Origin: Algoriphagus boritolerans DSM 17298 = JCM 18970
GTDB taxonomy: Bacteria > Bacteroidota > Bacteroidia > Cytophagales > Cyclobacteriaceae
Direction: 5' to 3'
NCBI RefSeq assembly: GCF_900108085.1
Contig: NZ_FNVR01000001.1
Location: 62,712-126,711 of the forward strand
DNA length: 64,000 bases
Under the pieces are notes generated by a model that made no database searches, was not told the origin of the DNA, and saw nothing but the letters and a program-made list of their open reading frames with translations. How positions within the stretch are numbered: position 1 is the first letter of the stretch; every line of letters starts with the position of its first letter. Shown one piece after another: positions 32,074-40,254 of the stretch. Made by a program: the position numbers and the translations under genes.

Positions 32074-34488
32074 ATGAAGTACGTTTCATTCTTTTTGGTT
32101 TTGGCCATCAGCATTTCTTTGGCAGTAATTGTTTCAATTCCCATTGGTCAAATCCCACCGATTGCTCCATTGCTCGATCCTAATCATGGTTTTTGGCAGA
32201 ATACGCTAAGTGAAGATCAGCTTGCCAGGAATGAGATGCATCTGGCAAATCTCAATGGCCCTGTCGAAGTGGTATATGATAAAAATCTGATTCCGCACAT
32301 TTTTGCCGGAGATGAGTTGGATCTTTATCGGGCTCAGGGTTATGTGACGGCCCAGCACCGACTTTGGCAAATGGAATTTCAGACGATGGCTGCTGCCGGA
32401 AGAATTTCTGAATTTGTAGGTCCCATTGCTCTGGAGTTGGATCGGATGACCCGTAGAAAAGGGTTGACCTATGGTGCCGAAATGGGGTTGCAGTATATCC
32501 AAGAGAATGATCCGGAGACACTACGACTGATAGAAGCCTATGCAGATGGGGTAAATCAATACATCGCGGAGCTTTCAGACGCGAGACTTTCCGTGGAATA
32601 TAAAATCCTAAATTATCGACCGGAATCTTGGTCTGCCTACAAAACGCTCCTGCTTCTCAAATATATGTCTGATATGTTGGTAGGAGATCGGGATCTTGAG
32701 TATACCAACCTTCGAAAAATTCTTGGCGAAGCGGGTCTGAACAGGCTATTTCCTGAATTTCCCTCCGAAAATGATCCTATCATTGAGGCTGAAAAAGTAT
32801 GGGATTTTACTCCGGTTCCAATTTCAAAACCTGACTCCCTTAATTATCCCGATGAAACGCTCCTGATCAATCCGCTTAATCAGCCCATCGAAGGAACAGG
32901 TTCCAATAATTGGGCTGTAGCGGGTAAAAAGACCAAGAATGGGAATCCCATCCTGGCAAATGATCCTCATTTAAGTTTGAATTTACCTTCGCTATGGTAT
33001 GCGATGCAGTTGAGTACTCCCACGCACAGTGTAAAAGGAGCCACACTTCCCGGTGCCTTGGGCGTGATCTCCGGTTTCAATGAGCATATTGCCTGGGGTG
33101 TAACCAATGCCACAAAGGATGCGCGGGATTGGTACAAAATCACTTTTCAGGACGATACCCGAAAAGCTTATAAATACGGGAATGAATGGAGACAGTCGTC
33201 CTACAGAATTGAAGAAATAAAAGTAAAGGGACAGGAAGTGTTTTTGGACACGGTGATCTATACCCATCATGGTCCGGTGGTCTATGACCGAACCTTTGGA
33301 AGCGAAAGACAGGATGTGAATTTCGCATTGAAGTGGACTGTCCATATGGGTTCAAATGAGCAAAAAACATTCATTCTCCTGAATAAGGCCAAAAATTTTG
33401 GTGACTATAACTCCGCTCTGGATTATTATACTTCACCGGCTCAAAACTTTGGATTTGCCTCCGTATCCGGAGATATCGGGATGCGGATTCAGGGTAAATT
33501 TCCCCTGAAATGGACCGAACAAGGCAAGTTTTTTATGGATGGAGCCAATCCACAAATGGAATGGCAGGGATACATTCCAAACGAACACAATCCGGCCACC
33601 CTGAACCCCGAGCGTGGGTTTGTATCTTCAAGCAATCAGCATCCCGTCGACCCCTCCTATCCGTACTATGTTTTCGATAATTCTTACGAGCACTACAGAA
33701 ATAGGCGACTAAACAGTAGACTTCGAGAGATGGAGCAGATTACCGTTGAGGATATGAAAACCTTACAATTCGACGATTTTAATCTTCAGGCGGCAGAAGC
33801 ACTTCCGGTGATGATCAACTTGCTCGGTACGCATAAGGTGGATGATCCCGCGGCAGAAAAATACCTTCAAGAGCTGAGATCATGGGATTATTTTGCAGAT
33901 CCAAATCAAAAGGGGCAAACATTATATTCGATTTGGTCTTCGGAAGTATTCGAAAGTATCTGGAGGGAATTTAGGGAAATAGGGGTTCCAGTTGTCCTGC
34001 CAAACAGTTACCAAACTGTGGAATTATTGACCAAATCTCCCAACGATTCAATCTTTGATATAAAATCAACAGAAGGCATCGAAACAGCGGCAGATCATGT
34101 TAAACGTGGTTTTGATTCCTTACTTGTTGCCATGAAAAAGTGGGAACTTGAGGAGGGAGATTATTCTTGGGCTAATTTCAAAAAAACCACCATACAGCAT
34201 CTGGTTCCTAATTTCAACTCATTTTCTGTTACCAATGTCTACACCGGAGGAGGCTCCGGTATGCTAAATGCAACGGGAAGTAGACATGGGGCAAGTTGGA
34301 GAATGATCGTGGAGTTGGGGCCGGAGATCGAAGCCATTGGAGTCTATCCAGGTGGTCAATCAGGTAATCCGGGAAGCAAGTTTTACGCTAATTTTATTCC
34401 CATCTGGGCAAATGGTGAATATTTGAACTTTAACCTTAGAACCATAGAAAATCAAGAAGATATCCTTTTCAAAACTTCCTTAAAGTAA
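32074..34488 (+). CDS. Penicillin-acylase-family (S45) N-terminal nucleophile hydrolase
   Basis: 804 residues with an N-terminal signal or anchor helix (residues 4-23). The family is made as a precursor cut before a serine that becomes the catalytic N-terminus: here Ser277 in GTGSNNWAVAG. Supporting segments are AQGYVTAQHRLWQMEFQTM near residue 90, LANDPHLSLNLPSLWYAM, and GGQSGNPGSKFYANFI near the end. Natural roles include hydrolysis of amide bonds in acyl-amino compounds or N-acyl homoserine lactones. The substrate here is unknown. A small membrane protein gene follows after 6 bp. Confidence 0.93.
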   Translation: MKYVSFFLVLAISISLAVIVSIPIGQIPPIAPLLDPNHGFWQNTLSEDQLARNEMHLANLNGPVEVVYDKNLIPHIFAGDELDLYRAQGYVTAQHRLWQMEFQTMAAAGRISEFVGPIALELDRMTRRKGLTYGAEMGLQYIQENDPETLRLIEAYADGVNQYIAELSDARLSVEYKILNYRPESWSAYKTLLLLKYMSDMLVGDRDLEYTNLRKILGEAGLNRLFPEFPSENDPIIEAEKVWDFTPVPISKPDSLNYPDETLLINPLNQPIEGTGSNNWAVAGKKTKNGNPILANDPHLSLNLPSLWYAMQLSTPTHSVKGATLPGALGVISGFNEHIAWGVTNATKDARDWYKITFQDDTRKAYKYGNEWRQSSYRIEEIKVKGQEVFLDTVIYTHHGPVVYDRTFGSERQDVNFALKWTVHMGSNEQKTFILLNKAKNFGDYNSALDYYTSPAQNFGFASVSGDIGMRIQGKFPLKWTEQGKFFMDGANPQMEWQGYIPNEHNPATLNPERGFVSSSNQHPVDPSYPYYVFDNSYEHYRNRRLNSRLREMEQITVEDMKTLQFDDFNLQAAEALPVMINLLGTHKVDDPAAEKYLQELRSWDYFADPNQKGQTLYSIWSSEVFESIWREFREIGVPVVLPNSYQTVELLTKSPNDSIFDIKSTEGIETAADHVKRGFDSLLVAMKKWELEEGDYSWANFKKTTIQHLVPNFNSFSVTNVYTGGGSGMLNATGSRHGASWRMIVELGPEIEAIGVYPGGQSGNPGSKFYANFIPIWANGEYLNFNLRTIENQEDILFKTSLK

Positions 34489-34494
34489 ACAGCG

Positions 34495-34866
34495 ATGAGA
34501 TTTATATTTTTAACACTATTGACAGCGATTGTGGTTGTGTTTCTGAATCCAATTGCCCCCTTTTGGGTAGTGATGATCGCAATTGGGGCGTTAAGCGCAT
34601 TGGTCTACCCCAATGGCATTGGTGGGTTTCTGGGAGGTGGACTCGGAATGGGACTTACCTGGCTTGGTCAGAGCATCTATCTGGGAGTCACCACAGGTAG
34701 TTCATTGCCGGATAGGATGGGGGATTTGATGGGGCTTGGTTCAGGGATGACTTTGGTTGGAATCACCGGTTTGGTCGGGTTTATTCTTGGGGCATTTAGT
34801 GGATGGACTGGGGTATTGTTTCGTATTATGCTCCGGAAAACCCCTCAAAATGTGTACAAGGGCTAA
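34495..34866 (+). CDS. Small membrane protein, unknown function
   Basis: 123 residues with three to four hydrophobic segments, rich in glycine (GIGGFLGGGLGMGLTWLGQ). No family recognised. Its start lies 6 bp after the acylase stop, so it is co-transcribed and might be a membrane partner of the acylase. A weak hairpin follows before the polysaccharide locus. Confidence 0.65.
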   Translation: MRFIFLTLLTAIVVVFLNPIAPFWVVMIAIGALSALVYPNGIGGFLGGGLGMGLTWLGQSIYLGVTTGSSLPDRMGDLMGLGSGMTLVGITGLVGFILGAFSGWTGVLFRIMLRKTPQNVYKG

Positions 34867-34887
34867 TTGAAGTCAGGCTGAAAAATC

Positions 34888-34905
34888 TTCGTTTTATTAA
34901 ACGAA
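34888..34905 (+). terminator. Possible terminator after the acylase operon
   Basis: TTCGTTT (34888-34894) pairs with AAACGAA (34899-34905) around TATT, followed by an AT-rich stretch with T runs at 34913-34922. The stem is short. Confidence 0.4.
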
Positions 34906-34935
34906 AATATCCTTTTTATTTTCTCAGTTAATCGG

Positions 34936-34958
34936 AATGAGTACCTTTGTTACTCATT
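34936..34958 (+). promoter_or_regulatory. Palindromic promoter-operator, site 1
   Basis: AATGAGTA (34936-34943) and TACTCATT (34951-34958) form a perfect 8-bp inverted repeat with a 7-base spacer. The last two bases of the left arm plus the spacer form TACCTTTG (34942-34949), an exact match to the Bacteroidota -7 element TAnnTTTG. A -33 TTTG is not well matched. The gene start at 34975 lies 16 bp downstream. The same arrangement recurs at 62929-62951. A protein bound here would cover the promoter core. Confidence 0.75.
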
Positions 34959-34974
34959 ATTTAACCGATTTTTT

Positions 34975-35493
34975 ATGCTTGAATCTTTAATCACATCCAA
35001 GACCCGACTACGGCTCTTGATTAAATTTTTCGTTAATTCCCAAAACCACAGCCATCTCCGTGGTTTGGCGGATGAATTTGGTGAATCTACCAATGCAATT
35101 AGAAAAGAGCTTAATAATCTTACCGGTGCAGGGATTTTGATCAAGCATTCCGATAAAAATAAGATAGAATACCAAGCGAATATCAGACACCCGTTTTATA
35201 CCAACATTCGAGATATCATCAGAAAATATCTGGGACTGGATATGCTTTTGGAACAGATTCTGGAAAGAATGGGAGAGGTGGAGCAAGTGGTGTTAACCGG
35301 AGATATTGCCAGAGGTAGCGATACCGGTACAATCGACGTTCTGGTCACGGGAGCTAATCTCAACGATGATTACATCAATTATCTCACAAATCGTTTGGAG
35401 CAATTAATTGAGCGAAAAGTGGTCTTCACTTTGGCTACCGGCCGGATTTCATCCGGCGGATTGATTCTTTTTGACCGAGAGGCAGGGATTTAA
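34975..35493 (+). CDS. Winged-helix regulator fused to a degenerate nucleotidyltransferase domain
   Basis: 172 residues. About residues 1-75 form a winged helix-turn-helix (RGLADEFGESTNAIRKELNN, then LTGAGILIKHSDKN). Residues ~95-170 resemble a MNT-type nucleotidyltransferase: the GxxxxG(S)x(n)D pattern reads GDIARGSDTGTID at 109-121. The active-site DxD is reduced to Thr119-Ile-Asp121, so the first catalytic Asp is gone and the Ser of the usual GS is Asp110. It is therefore probably a ligand sensor rather than an enzyme. It is the first gene after a palindromic promoter and directly precedes the polysaccharide locus, so it likely controls that locus and itself (inference). Confidence 0.75.
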   Translation: MLESLITSKTRLRLLIKFFVNSQNHSHLRGLADEFGESTNAIRKELNNLTGAGILIKHSDKNKIEYQANIRHPFYTNIRDIIRKYLGLDMLLEQILERMGEVEQVVLTGDIARGSDTGTIDVLVTGANLNDDYINYLTNRLEQLIERKVVFTLATGRISSGGLILFDREAGI

Positions 35494-35541
35494 TTTTTTT
35501 TAACTGTTAAATTAAAAAATGCTGTATGCTAGGCACACTAT

Positions 35542-35561
35542 GTGACTGACTGGGCGAAGCT
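35542..35561 (+). promoter_or_regulatory. 20-bp leader element, copy 1
   Basis: The 20 bases here match those at 63058-63077 at 17 positions (shared pattern GTGACyGAmwGGGCGAAGCT). Both lie in transcribed leaders 45-80 bp before the first polysaccharide gene. The nearby ACTGG and CCAGT (about 35549-35572) could form a short stem with the GCGAAGC core in the loop. It could be a NusG/RfaH-type recruitment site or a fragment of a dispersed repeat. Confidence 0.45.
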
Positions 35562-35589
35562 GTATCCAGTGCAAAGAATTAAAGTAAAA

Positions 35590-35606
35590 GATGCAATTTT
35601 GGCATC
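35590..35606 (+). promoter_or_regulatory. Inverted repeat over a possible -7 element
   Basis: GATGC (35590-35594) and GCATC (35602-35606) are an inverted repeat around the 7-base spacer AATTTTG. CAATTTTG here differs by one base from TAnnTTTG. The layout resembles the palindromic promoter at 34936 but with different arm sequence. If used, it would give the export gene its own start point, with a leader consistent with the GTG at 35643. Confidence 0.35.
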
Positions 35607-35642
35607 GCTAAAATGAGAATCTGTTATTTTCAAGAAAAAAAA

Positions 35643-38261
35643 GTGAAAGACTTTCATAATCAATATATACCCAGAATTCTGGTTCTTTGGATTATCTTCT
35701 TCTTTATGTTTTTGGGCGCTGCGTCAGCTCAAAACCTAAGTGATTTAAGAAATTTAGAAGTCGATAAATTATCTGATGCGCAGATTGAGCAGTTGATCAA
35801 GCGAGCTGAAGGAAGTGGAATGACCACCGCCCAGCTGGAAGCTATGGCTCGAGAGCAAGGACTGTCTCCCATTGAAGCGAACAAGCTGCGCCAACGGATT
35901 TTGCAACTGCAGGATACTGTGAATCCTCAGAGTGGCATTTCAGGATCACAACAGGGAAGGGGCGCCGGTGATCAAACGCAAAATGATTTGTTTGATTCCT
36001 TGCGTAGATCAGATCCGTACTATGATTTGACTCCCTATCAAAAGAAGATTTTTGGGTTTAAATTGTTTCACAACAGAGAATTGGATTTTAATCCCAGCCT
36101 GAATATCCCCACGCCGCAGGGATATATAGTAGGATCAGGCGATCAGCTTTTAATTGATGTTTATGGAGCTTCCCAGCAATCATTTGATGTAAATGTTTCT
36201 CCAGAAGGCATGATTTTGATTCCAAATGTAGGTCCTGTTCAAGTGGGAGGAGCATCTATTGAAGCAGTTTCAGCAAGATTGAGGTCATCCCTTGGTCGGA
36301 TTTATTCAGGGCTTTTAGGATCAAATCCCAATACATTCCTTCAAGTAAGGTTGGGAAATATTCGCTCCATCAAAGTTTCAATGGTCGGAGAACTTTCCCG
36401 ACCCGGAACCTATACTTTGCCTTCTTTTGCATCTGTTTTCAACGGACTTTTTGCAGCAGGTGGGCCGAATGAAAATGGGTCTTTCAGAAATATCCAGGTT
36501 TATCGGGATAGCCGGCTAGTAGCTTCAGTTGATATTTACGAGTTCGTTTCCAAAGGAAATTCTCAGTCCAATATTACACTCCAGGATAACGATGTCGTTA
36601 TTGTTCCTCCTCTTCAGGCTCGTGTAGAAATAATAGGGCCTGTGCGCCGAGAGGGATTTTTTGAAGTAAAACCCGAGGAAACTCTTTCAGACTTATATGT
36701 TTACACAGGTGGATTTACCAGTCAGGCATACCGGGATCGTCTTACAGTCAGAAGAATTGAAAATAATGAGCGAAAAGTAATTGATGTCCAGCAGGCGGAT
36801 TTTGATTCATTCAATCCCAAAGATGGCGATGAGATTCTAGTGGGAGAATCATTGGACCGGTTTGTCAATCGGGTACAAGTCTCAGGCGCAGTCAATCGTC
36901 CCGGTGAATATGCCCTTGAAAATGGTTCCTCGGTAAAAAGCCTCATTGAAAAATCTCAAGGACTTAAGCCGGAGGCTTTTCGTACTAGGGCAACGCTGTA
37001 CCGTACGAGTGAGGATTTGACTTTAGCTGCCACTACCTTGGATCTGCAGGGCATTTTGGATGGTTCTGAGGAAGATGTCCAGCTGAAAAATGAAGACTTG
37101 CTATTCATTCCAAGTCGATATGATATTCAGGAAGAAACCTATGTGAAAATATCCGGAGAGGTGAATATTCCGGGGACTTTTCCTTACGCAGCCTCAATGA
37201 CCGTTGGCGATTTGATCCTTCAGGCAGGCGGCTTACTCCAGTCAGCATCAAATTCATCTATTGAGATTGCCAGAAGGGTAAGGGATGCGAGAACGGGTAG
37301 GTTGGCAGAATTGTACACACTGACAATCGACCCGGATTTAAAGCTTTCTGAGCAGGAAAGTAATCAGCCGCTGATGCCGTTTGATCATGTGTTTATCCGA
37401 AAAAGTCCCGGTTTTGAACGAGAGCAACTGATCAAAGTCGAAGGAGAGGTAAACTATCCCGGGGAATTTGCAATTGCATCAGCAAACGAGCGGATTTCCG
37501 ATGTGATCAAACGTGCGGGTGGCCTGAATCAATTTGCCTATCCCAAAGGAGCTAGCTTGGTGAGAAGAACCATTTATTTTGAAGAACTCTCTCCGGAAGA
37601 ATTGAAGGAAAAAAACTTAAGAGACATTCGTGAAAAAGTTGACCCCGAGAAGAGGGCACAATTGAATCAAGCTGAATTGTTGCTATTTGAGCGATTGGAT
37701 GGAAAAGTAAATGCAATCGAAGAAAGAAAGCTAATTGAAGAACAAAAGAAAATTCTGGAAAATCTCTCCGAAAGTTCCGATTTTGATTCGGTTTTTACAG
37801 ATACAGTTTTCAATAAGGTAAGATTTAAAAAGCAAGATGTAATCGGGATTAACTTAGAGGAAATCTTAAGAAATCCAGGTACCGGAGAAGACTTGATTCT
37901 AAGGGAAGGAGATATTTTAAGGATCCCCAAAGAACTTCAAACTATCCGTATGGTAGGAGAGGTGCTGATGCCCACCACCACTCGTTTTGTTCGAAATAAC
38001 AACCTAAAAAACTATATTTCTCAAGCCGGGGGCTTTACCGAAGATGCGAGAAGAAGCAAATCCTATGTGATCTATGCAAATGGTGACGCAAGAAGCACGC
38101 GTTCTTTTTTAGGTATAAACTTTTATCCCAAAATTGAGCCGGGTGCTGAAATCGTTGTTCCAAAGAAACCACAGCGTGAGAGAATCACACCGGCCACTTG
38201 GATAGGGATTGCCTCGAGTTTGGCCACATTGGGGATTTTGATTGAACGTTTAATACAATAA
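35643..38261 (+). CDS. SLBB-domain polysaccharide export protein (Wza-like)
   Basis: 872 residues from the GTG at 35643; an ATG at 35613 is also open but leaves a less typical signal peptide. The signal ends at GAASAQ. A polysaccharide-export domain (YIVGSGDQLLIDVYGASQ, about residues 160-180) is followed by several SLBB repeats (VSMVGELSRPGTYTLPSF, VQVSGAVNRPGEYALENG, VKISGEVNIPGTFPYAA, VKVEGEVNYPGEFAIA). A final hydrophobic helix (WIGIASSLATLGILIERL) ends the protein. It forms the outer-membrane channel for capsule or exopolysaccharide and begins the structural part of the locus. Confidence 0.92.
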   Translation: MKDFHNQYIPRILVLWIIFFFMFLGAASAQNLSDLRNLEVDKLSDAQIEQLIKRAEGSGMTTAQLEAMAREQGLSPIEANKLRQRILQLQDTVNPQSGISGSQQGRGAGDQTQNDLFDSLRRSDPYYDLTPYQKKIFGFKLFHNRELDFNPSLNIPTPQGYIVGSGDQLLIDVYGASQQSFDVNVSPEGMILIPNVGPVQVGGASIEAVSARLRSSLGRIYSGLLGSNPNTFLQVRLGNIRSIKVSMVGELSRPGTYTLPSFASVFNGLFAAGGPNENGSFRNIQVYRDSRLVASVDIYEFVSKGNSQSNITLQDNDVVIVPPLQARVEIIGPVRREGFFEVKPEETLSDLYVYTGGFTSQAYRDRLTVRRIENNERKVIDVQQADFDSFNPKDGDEILVGESLDRFVNRVQVSGAVNRPGEYALENGSSVKSLIEKSQGLKPEAFRTRATLYRTSEDLTLAATTLDLQGILDGSEEDVQLKNEDLLFIPSRYDIQEETYVKISGEVNIPGTFPYAASMTVGDLILQAGGLLQSASNSSIEIARRVRDARTGRLAELYTLTIDPDLKLSEQESNQPLMPFDHVFIRKSPGFEREQLIKVEGEVNYPGEFAIASANERISDVIKRAGGLNQFAYPKGASLVRRTIYFEELSPEELKEKNLRDIREKVDPEKRAQLNQAELLLFERLDGKVNAIEERKLIEEQKKILENLSESSDFDSVFTDTVFNKVRFKKQDVIGINLEEILRNPGTGEDLILREGDILRIPKELQTIRMVGEVLMPTTTRFVRNNNLKNYISQAGGFTEDARRSKSYVIYANGDARSTRSFLGINFYPKIEPGAEIVVPKKPQRERITPATWIGIASSLATLGILIERLIQ

Positions 38262-38282
38262 CACTCTAATTAGTTAAAATTT

Positions 38283-39602
38283 ATGAAAATTGCCGTAATA
38301 GGAACAGGTTATGTAGGCTTGGTATCCGGTGCTTGTTTTGCTGATGTTGGGATCGAAGTCACCTGTGTGGACATCGACCAGAAGAAAATCGAAAAACTCA
38401 AAAACGGTATCATGCCGATTTATGAGCCAGGTTTGGAAGAATTGGTTGTGAGAAACTTCACTAGTGGCCGCCTTCAATTTAGTACCGATCTGGGTGAGTC
38501 TATCCAGGGTGCCGAAGTTGCGTTTATTGCCGTTGGGACACCTCCGGGTGAAGATGGCTCAGCGGATTTAAAATATGTGCTGGCAGTCGCTGATGAAATC
38601 GGTCAAAAAATGACTGATTATATTGTTGTGGCTACCAAAAGTACGGTGCCTGTGACTACCGGTGAGAAGGTCAGGGCGGCAATCAAAGCTGCTTTAGATA
38701 AACGGGGTTCTGACCTTCCGTTTGCCGTGGCCTCCAACCCTGAATTCTTAAAAGAAGGTGCAGCCGTAGAAGATTTTCTGAAACCTGATCGAATTGTAAT
38801 TGGAGTGGATGATGAGCGAGCCGAAGAAATTATGAGGCGGTTATACAAGCCGTTCCAATTAAGTGGGGATCGGATGATCTATATGGACATTCCTTCTGCT
38901 GAGATGACCAAGTATGCTGCCAACGCCATGCTGGCCACCAAAATCTCCTTCATGAATGACATTGCCAATCTTTGTGAAAAAGTAGGGGCGGATGCAGCTA
39001 TGGTTAGAAGAGGCATCGGCTCAGATTCAAGAATTGGCAATAAATTCATCTATCCCGGTGTAGGATATGGTGGCTCATGCTTTCCAAAGGATGTGAAAGC
39101 CATCATCAAAACAGCCAAGCAATATGGCTATGATCTGAAAGTCCTTCAGGCAGTGGAAGATGTAAATGATGCCCAAAAACATGTCTTGGCCAACAAAGTG
39201 AAGGCTTATTTTGGGGATGATCTGAGCGGAATGACCTTTGCCATGTGGGGTTTAAGCTTCAAACCGAACACAGATGATATGCGTGAGGCACCTGCAGGTA
39301 TCATCATAGATGAACTAAGAGCCGCGGGGGCTACAGTTAGAGCCTATGATCCAGTAGCTATGGAAGAAGCCAAAGCACATTACCTCTTTGATAAGGTGAC
39401 TTATTGCAAAGACGCTTATGATGCCTTGGTAGATGCGGATGCATTGCTTTTGGTCACCGAATGGTCAGAATTCCGAATCCCTAGCTGGGATGTGGTTGGT
39501 AAACTCCTGAAAAATAAGGTGATTTTCGATGGAAGAAACATCTATGACAAAAAATACCTTGAATCTTTAGGCTTCAACCACTTTGGAATCGGGGCTAAAT
39601 AG
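38283..39602 (+). CDS. UDP-glucose 6-dehydrogenase
   Basis: 439 residues, complete. It oxidises UDP-glucose to UDP-glucuronic acid with two NAD+. The N-terminal Rossmann motif is VIGTGYVGLVSGACFADVG. The catalytic Cys266 is in GYGGSCFPKDVKA, and the C-terminal NAD domain has MWGLSFKPNTDDMREAP. The length and motifs fit Ugd rather than the WbpA/TviB group, which is represented by the separate gene at 63122. It supplies uronic acid precursors for the polysaccharide. Confidence 0.95.
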   Translation: MKIAVIGTGYVGLVSGACFADVGIEVTCVDIDQKKIEKLKNGIMPIYEPGLEELVVRNFTSGRLQFSTDLGESIQGAEVAFIAVGTPPGEDGSADLKYVLAVADEIGQKMTDYIVVATKSTVPVTTGEKVRAAIKAALDKRGSDLPFAVASNPEFLKEGAAVEDFLKPDRIVIGVDDERAEEIMRRLYKPFQLSGDRMIYMDIPSAEMTKYAANAMLATKISFMNDIANLCEKVGADAAMVRRGIGSDSRIGNKFIYPGVGYGGSCFPKDVKAIIKTAKQYGYDLKVLQAVEDVNDAQKHVLANKVKAYFGDDLSGMTFAMWGLSFKPNTDDMREAPAGIIIDELRAAGATVRAYDPVAMEEAKAHYLFDKVTYCKDAYDALVDADALLLVTEWSEFRIPSWDVVGKLLKNKVIFDGRNIYDKKYLESLGFNHFGIGAK

Positions 39603-39631
39603 TGGGTTACTTCAGGTAAAATAAGAATTCT

Positions 39632-40243
39632 ATGCTGATAGCAGGAGCAGGAGGTCATGCACAGGAAATAAAAGACGAATTGGAAAGGCAAAATCCTTCT
39701 CTTCTTTTTGAGTTTTTTGATGATGCAGATTACAAGGACAATTCGCCCTTAAAATCCTACCCTTTGATTCAGGATCTGAGTTCTTTGAGTTTTAGGTTTC
39801 AATATAATCCCTCGTTTGCTTTAGGTGTGGGTAGACCCGAGTACCGGGAAAAATTCATCAACAACTTTGAAGCAAATGAGGGTAAATATTTTCCGGTTCA
39901 TTCCGAAACTGCTCAGATAAGTAACTCAGCTGAGGGCTTGTTCGATGCCATGGCCTTTTCATTTGTGGGTCCAAATACAAAAATTGGAAAAGCCGTTTTA
40001 ATAAATACCCGTGCAAATGTTCATCACGAGGCCGAAATTGGTGATTTCACAGAAATAGGGCCCGGAGCTTTGATTTTGGGACAGGTTAAGATTGGTAAAA
40101 AATGCAGAGTCGGTGCCGGAGCTGTTCTACTTCCGGGTGTTCATATCGGCGATTTCGTCGTAGTTGGAGCCGGAGCTGTGGTGACAAAAAACGTGGAGGA
40201 TAATCAAACTATCATCGGGGTTCCGGCAGCACCAATTAAATAA
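39632..40243 (+). CDS. NeuD/PglD-type sugar O/N-acyltransferase
   Basis: 203 residues. An N-terminal Rossmann-like part (MLIAGAGGHAQEIKDELERQ) precedes a left-handed beta-helix of hexapeptide repeats (KIGKAVLINTRANVHHEAEI, GPGALILGQVKIGKKCRVGA), the layout of the NeuD/PglD family. These transfer an acetyl group from acetyl-CoA to amino- or hydroxyl-sugars. The probable catalytic His is in NVHHEAEIG. Its sugar is not identified. It lies 29 bp after the dehydrogenase in the same operon. Confidence 0.9.
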   Translation: MLIAGAGGHAQEIKDELERQNPSLLFEFFDDADYKDNSPLKSYPLIQDLSSLSFRFQYNPSFALGVGRPEYREKFINNFEANEGKYFPVHSETAQISNSAEGLFDAMAFSFVGPNTKIGKAVLINTRANVHHEAEIGDFTEIGPGALILGQVKIGKKCRVGAGAVLLPGVHIGDFVVVGAGAVVTKNVEDNQTIIGVPAAPIK

Positions 40244-40254
40244 TTAGAGTCGCC

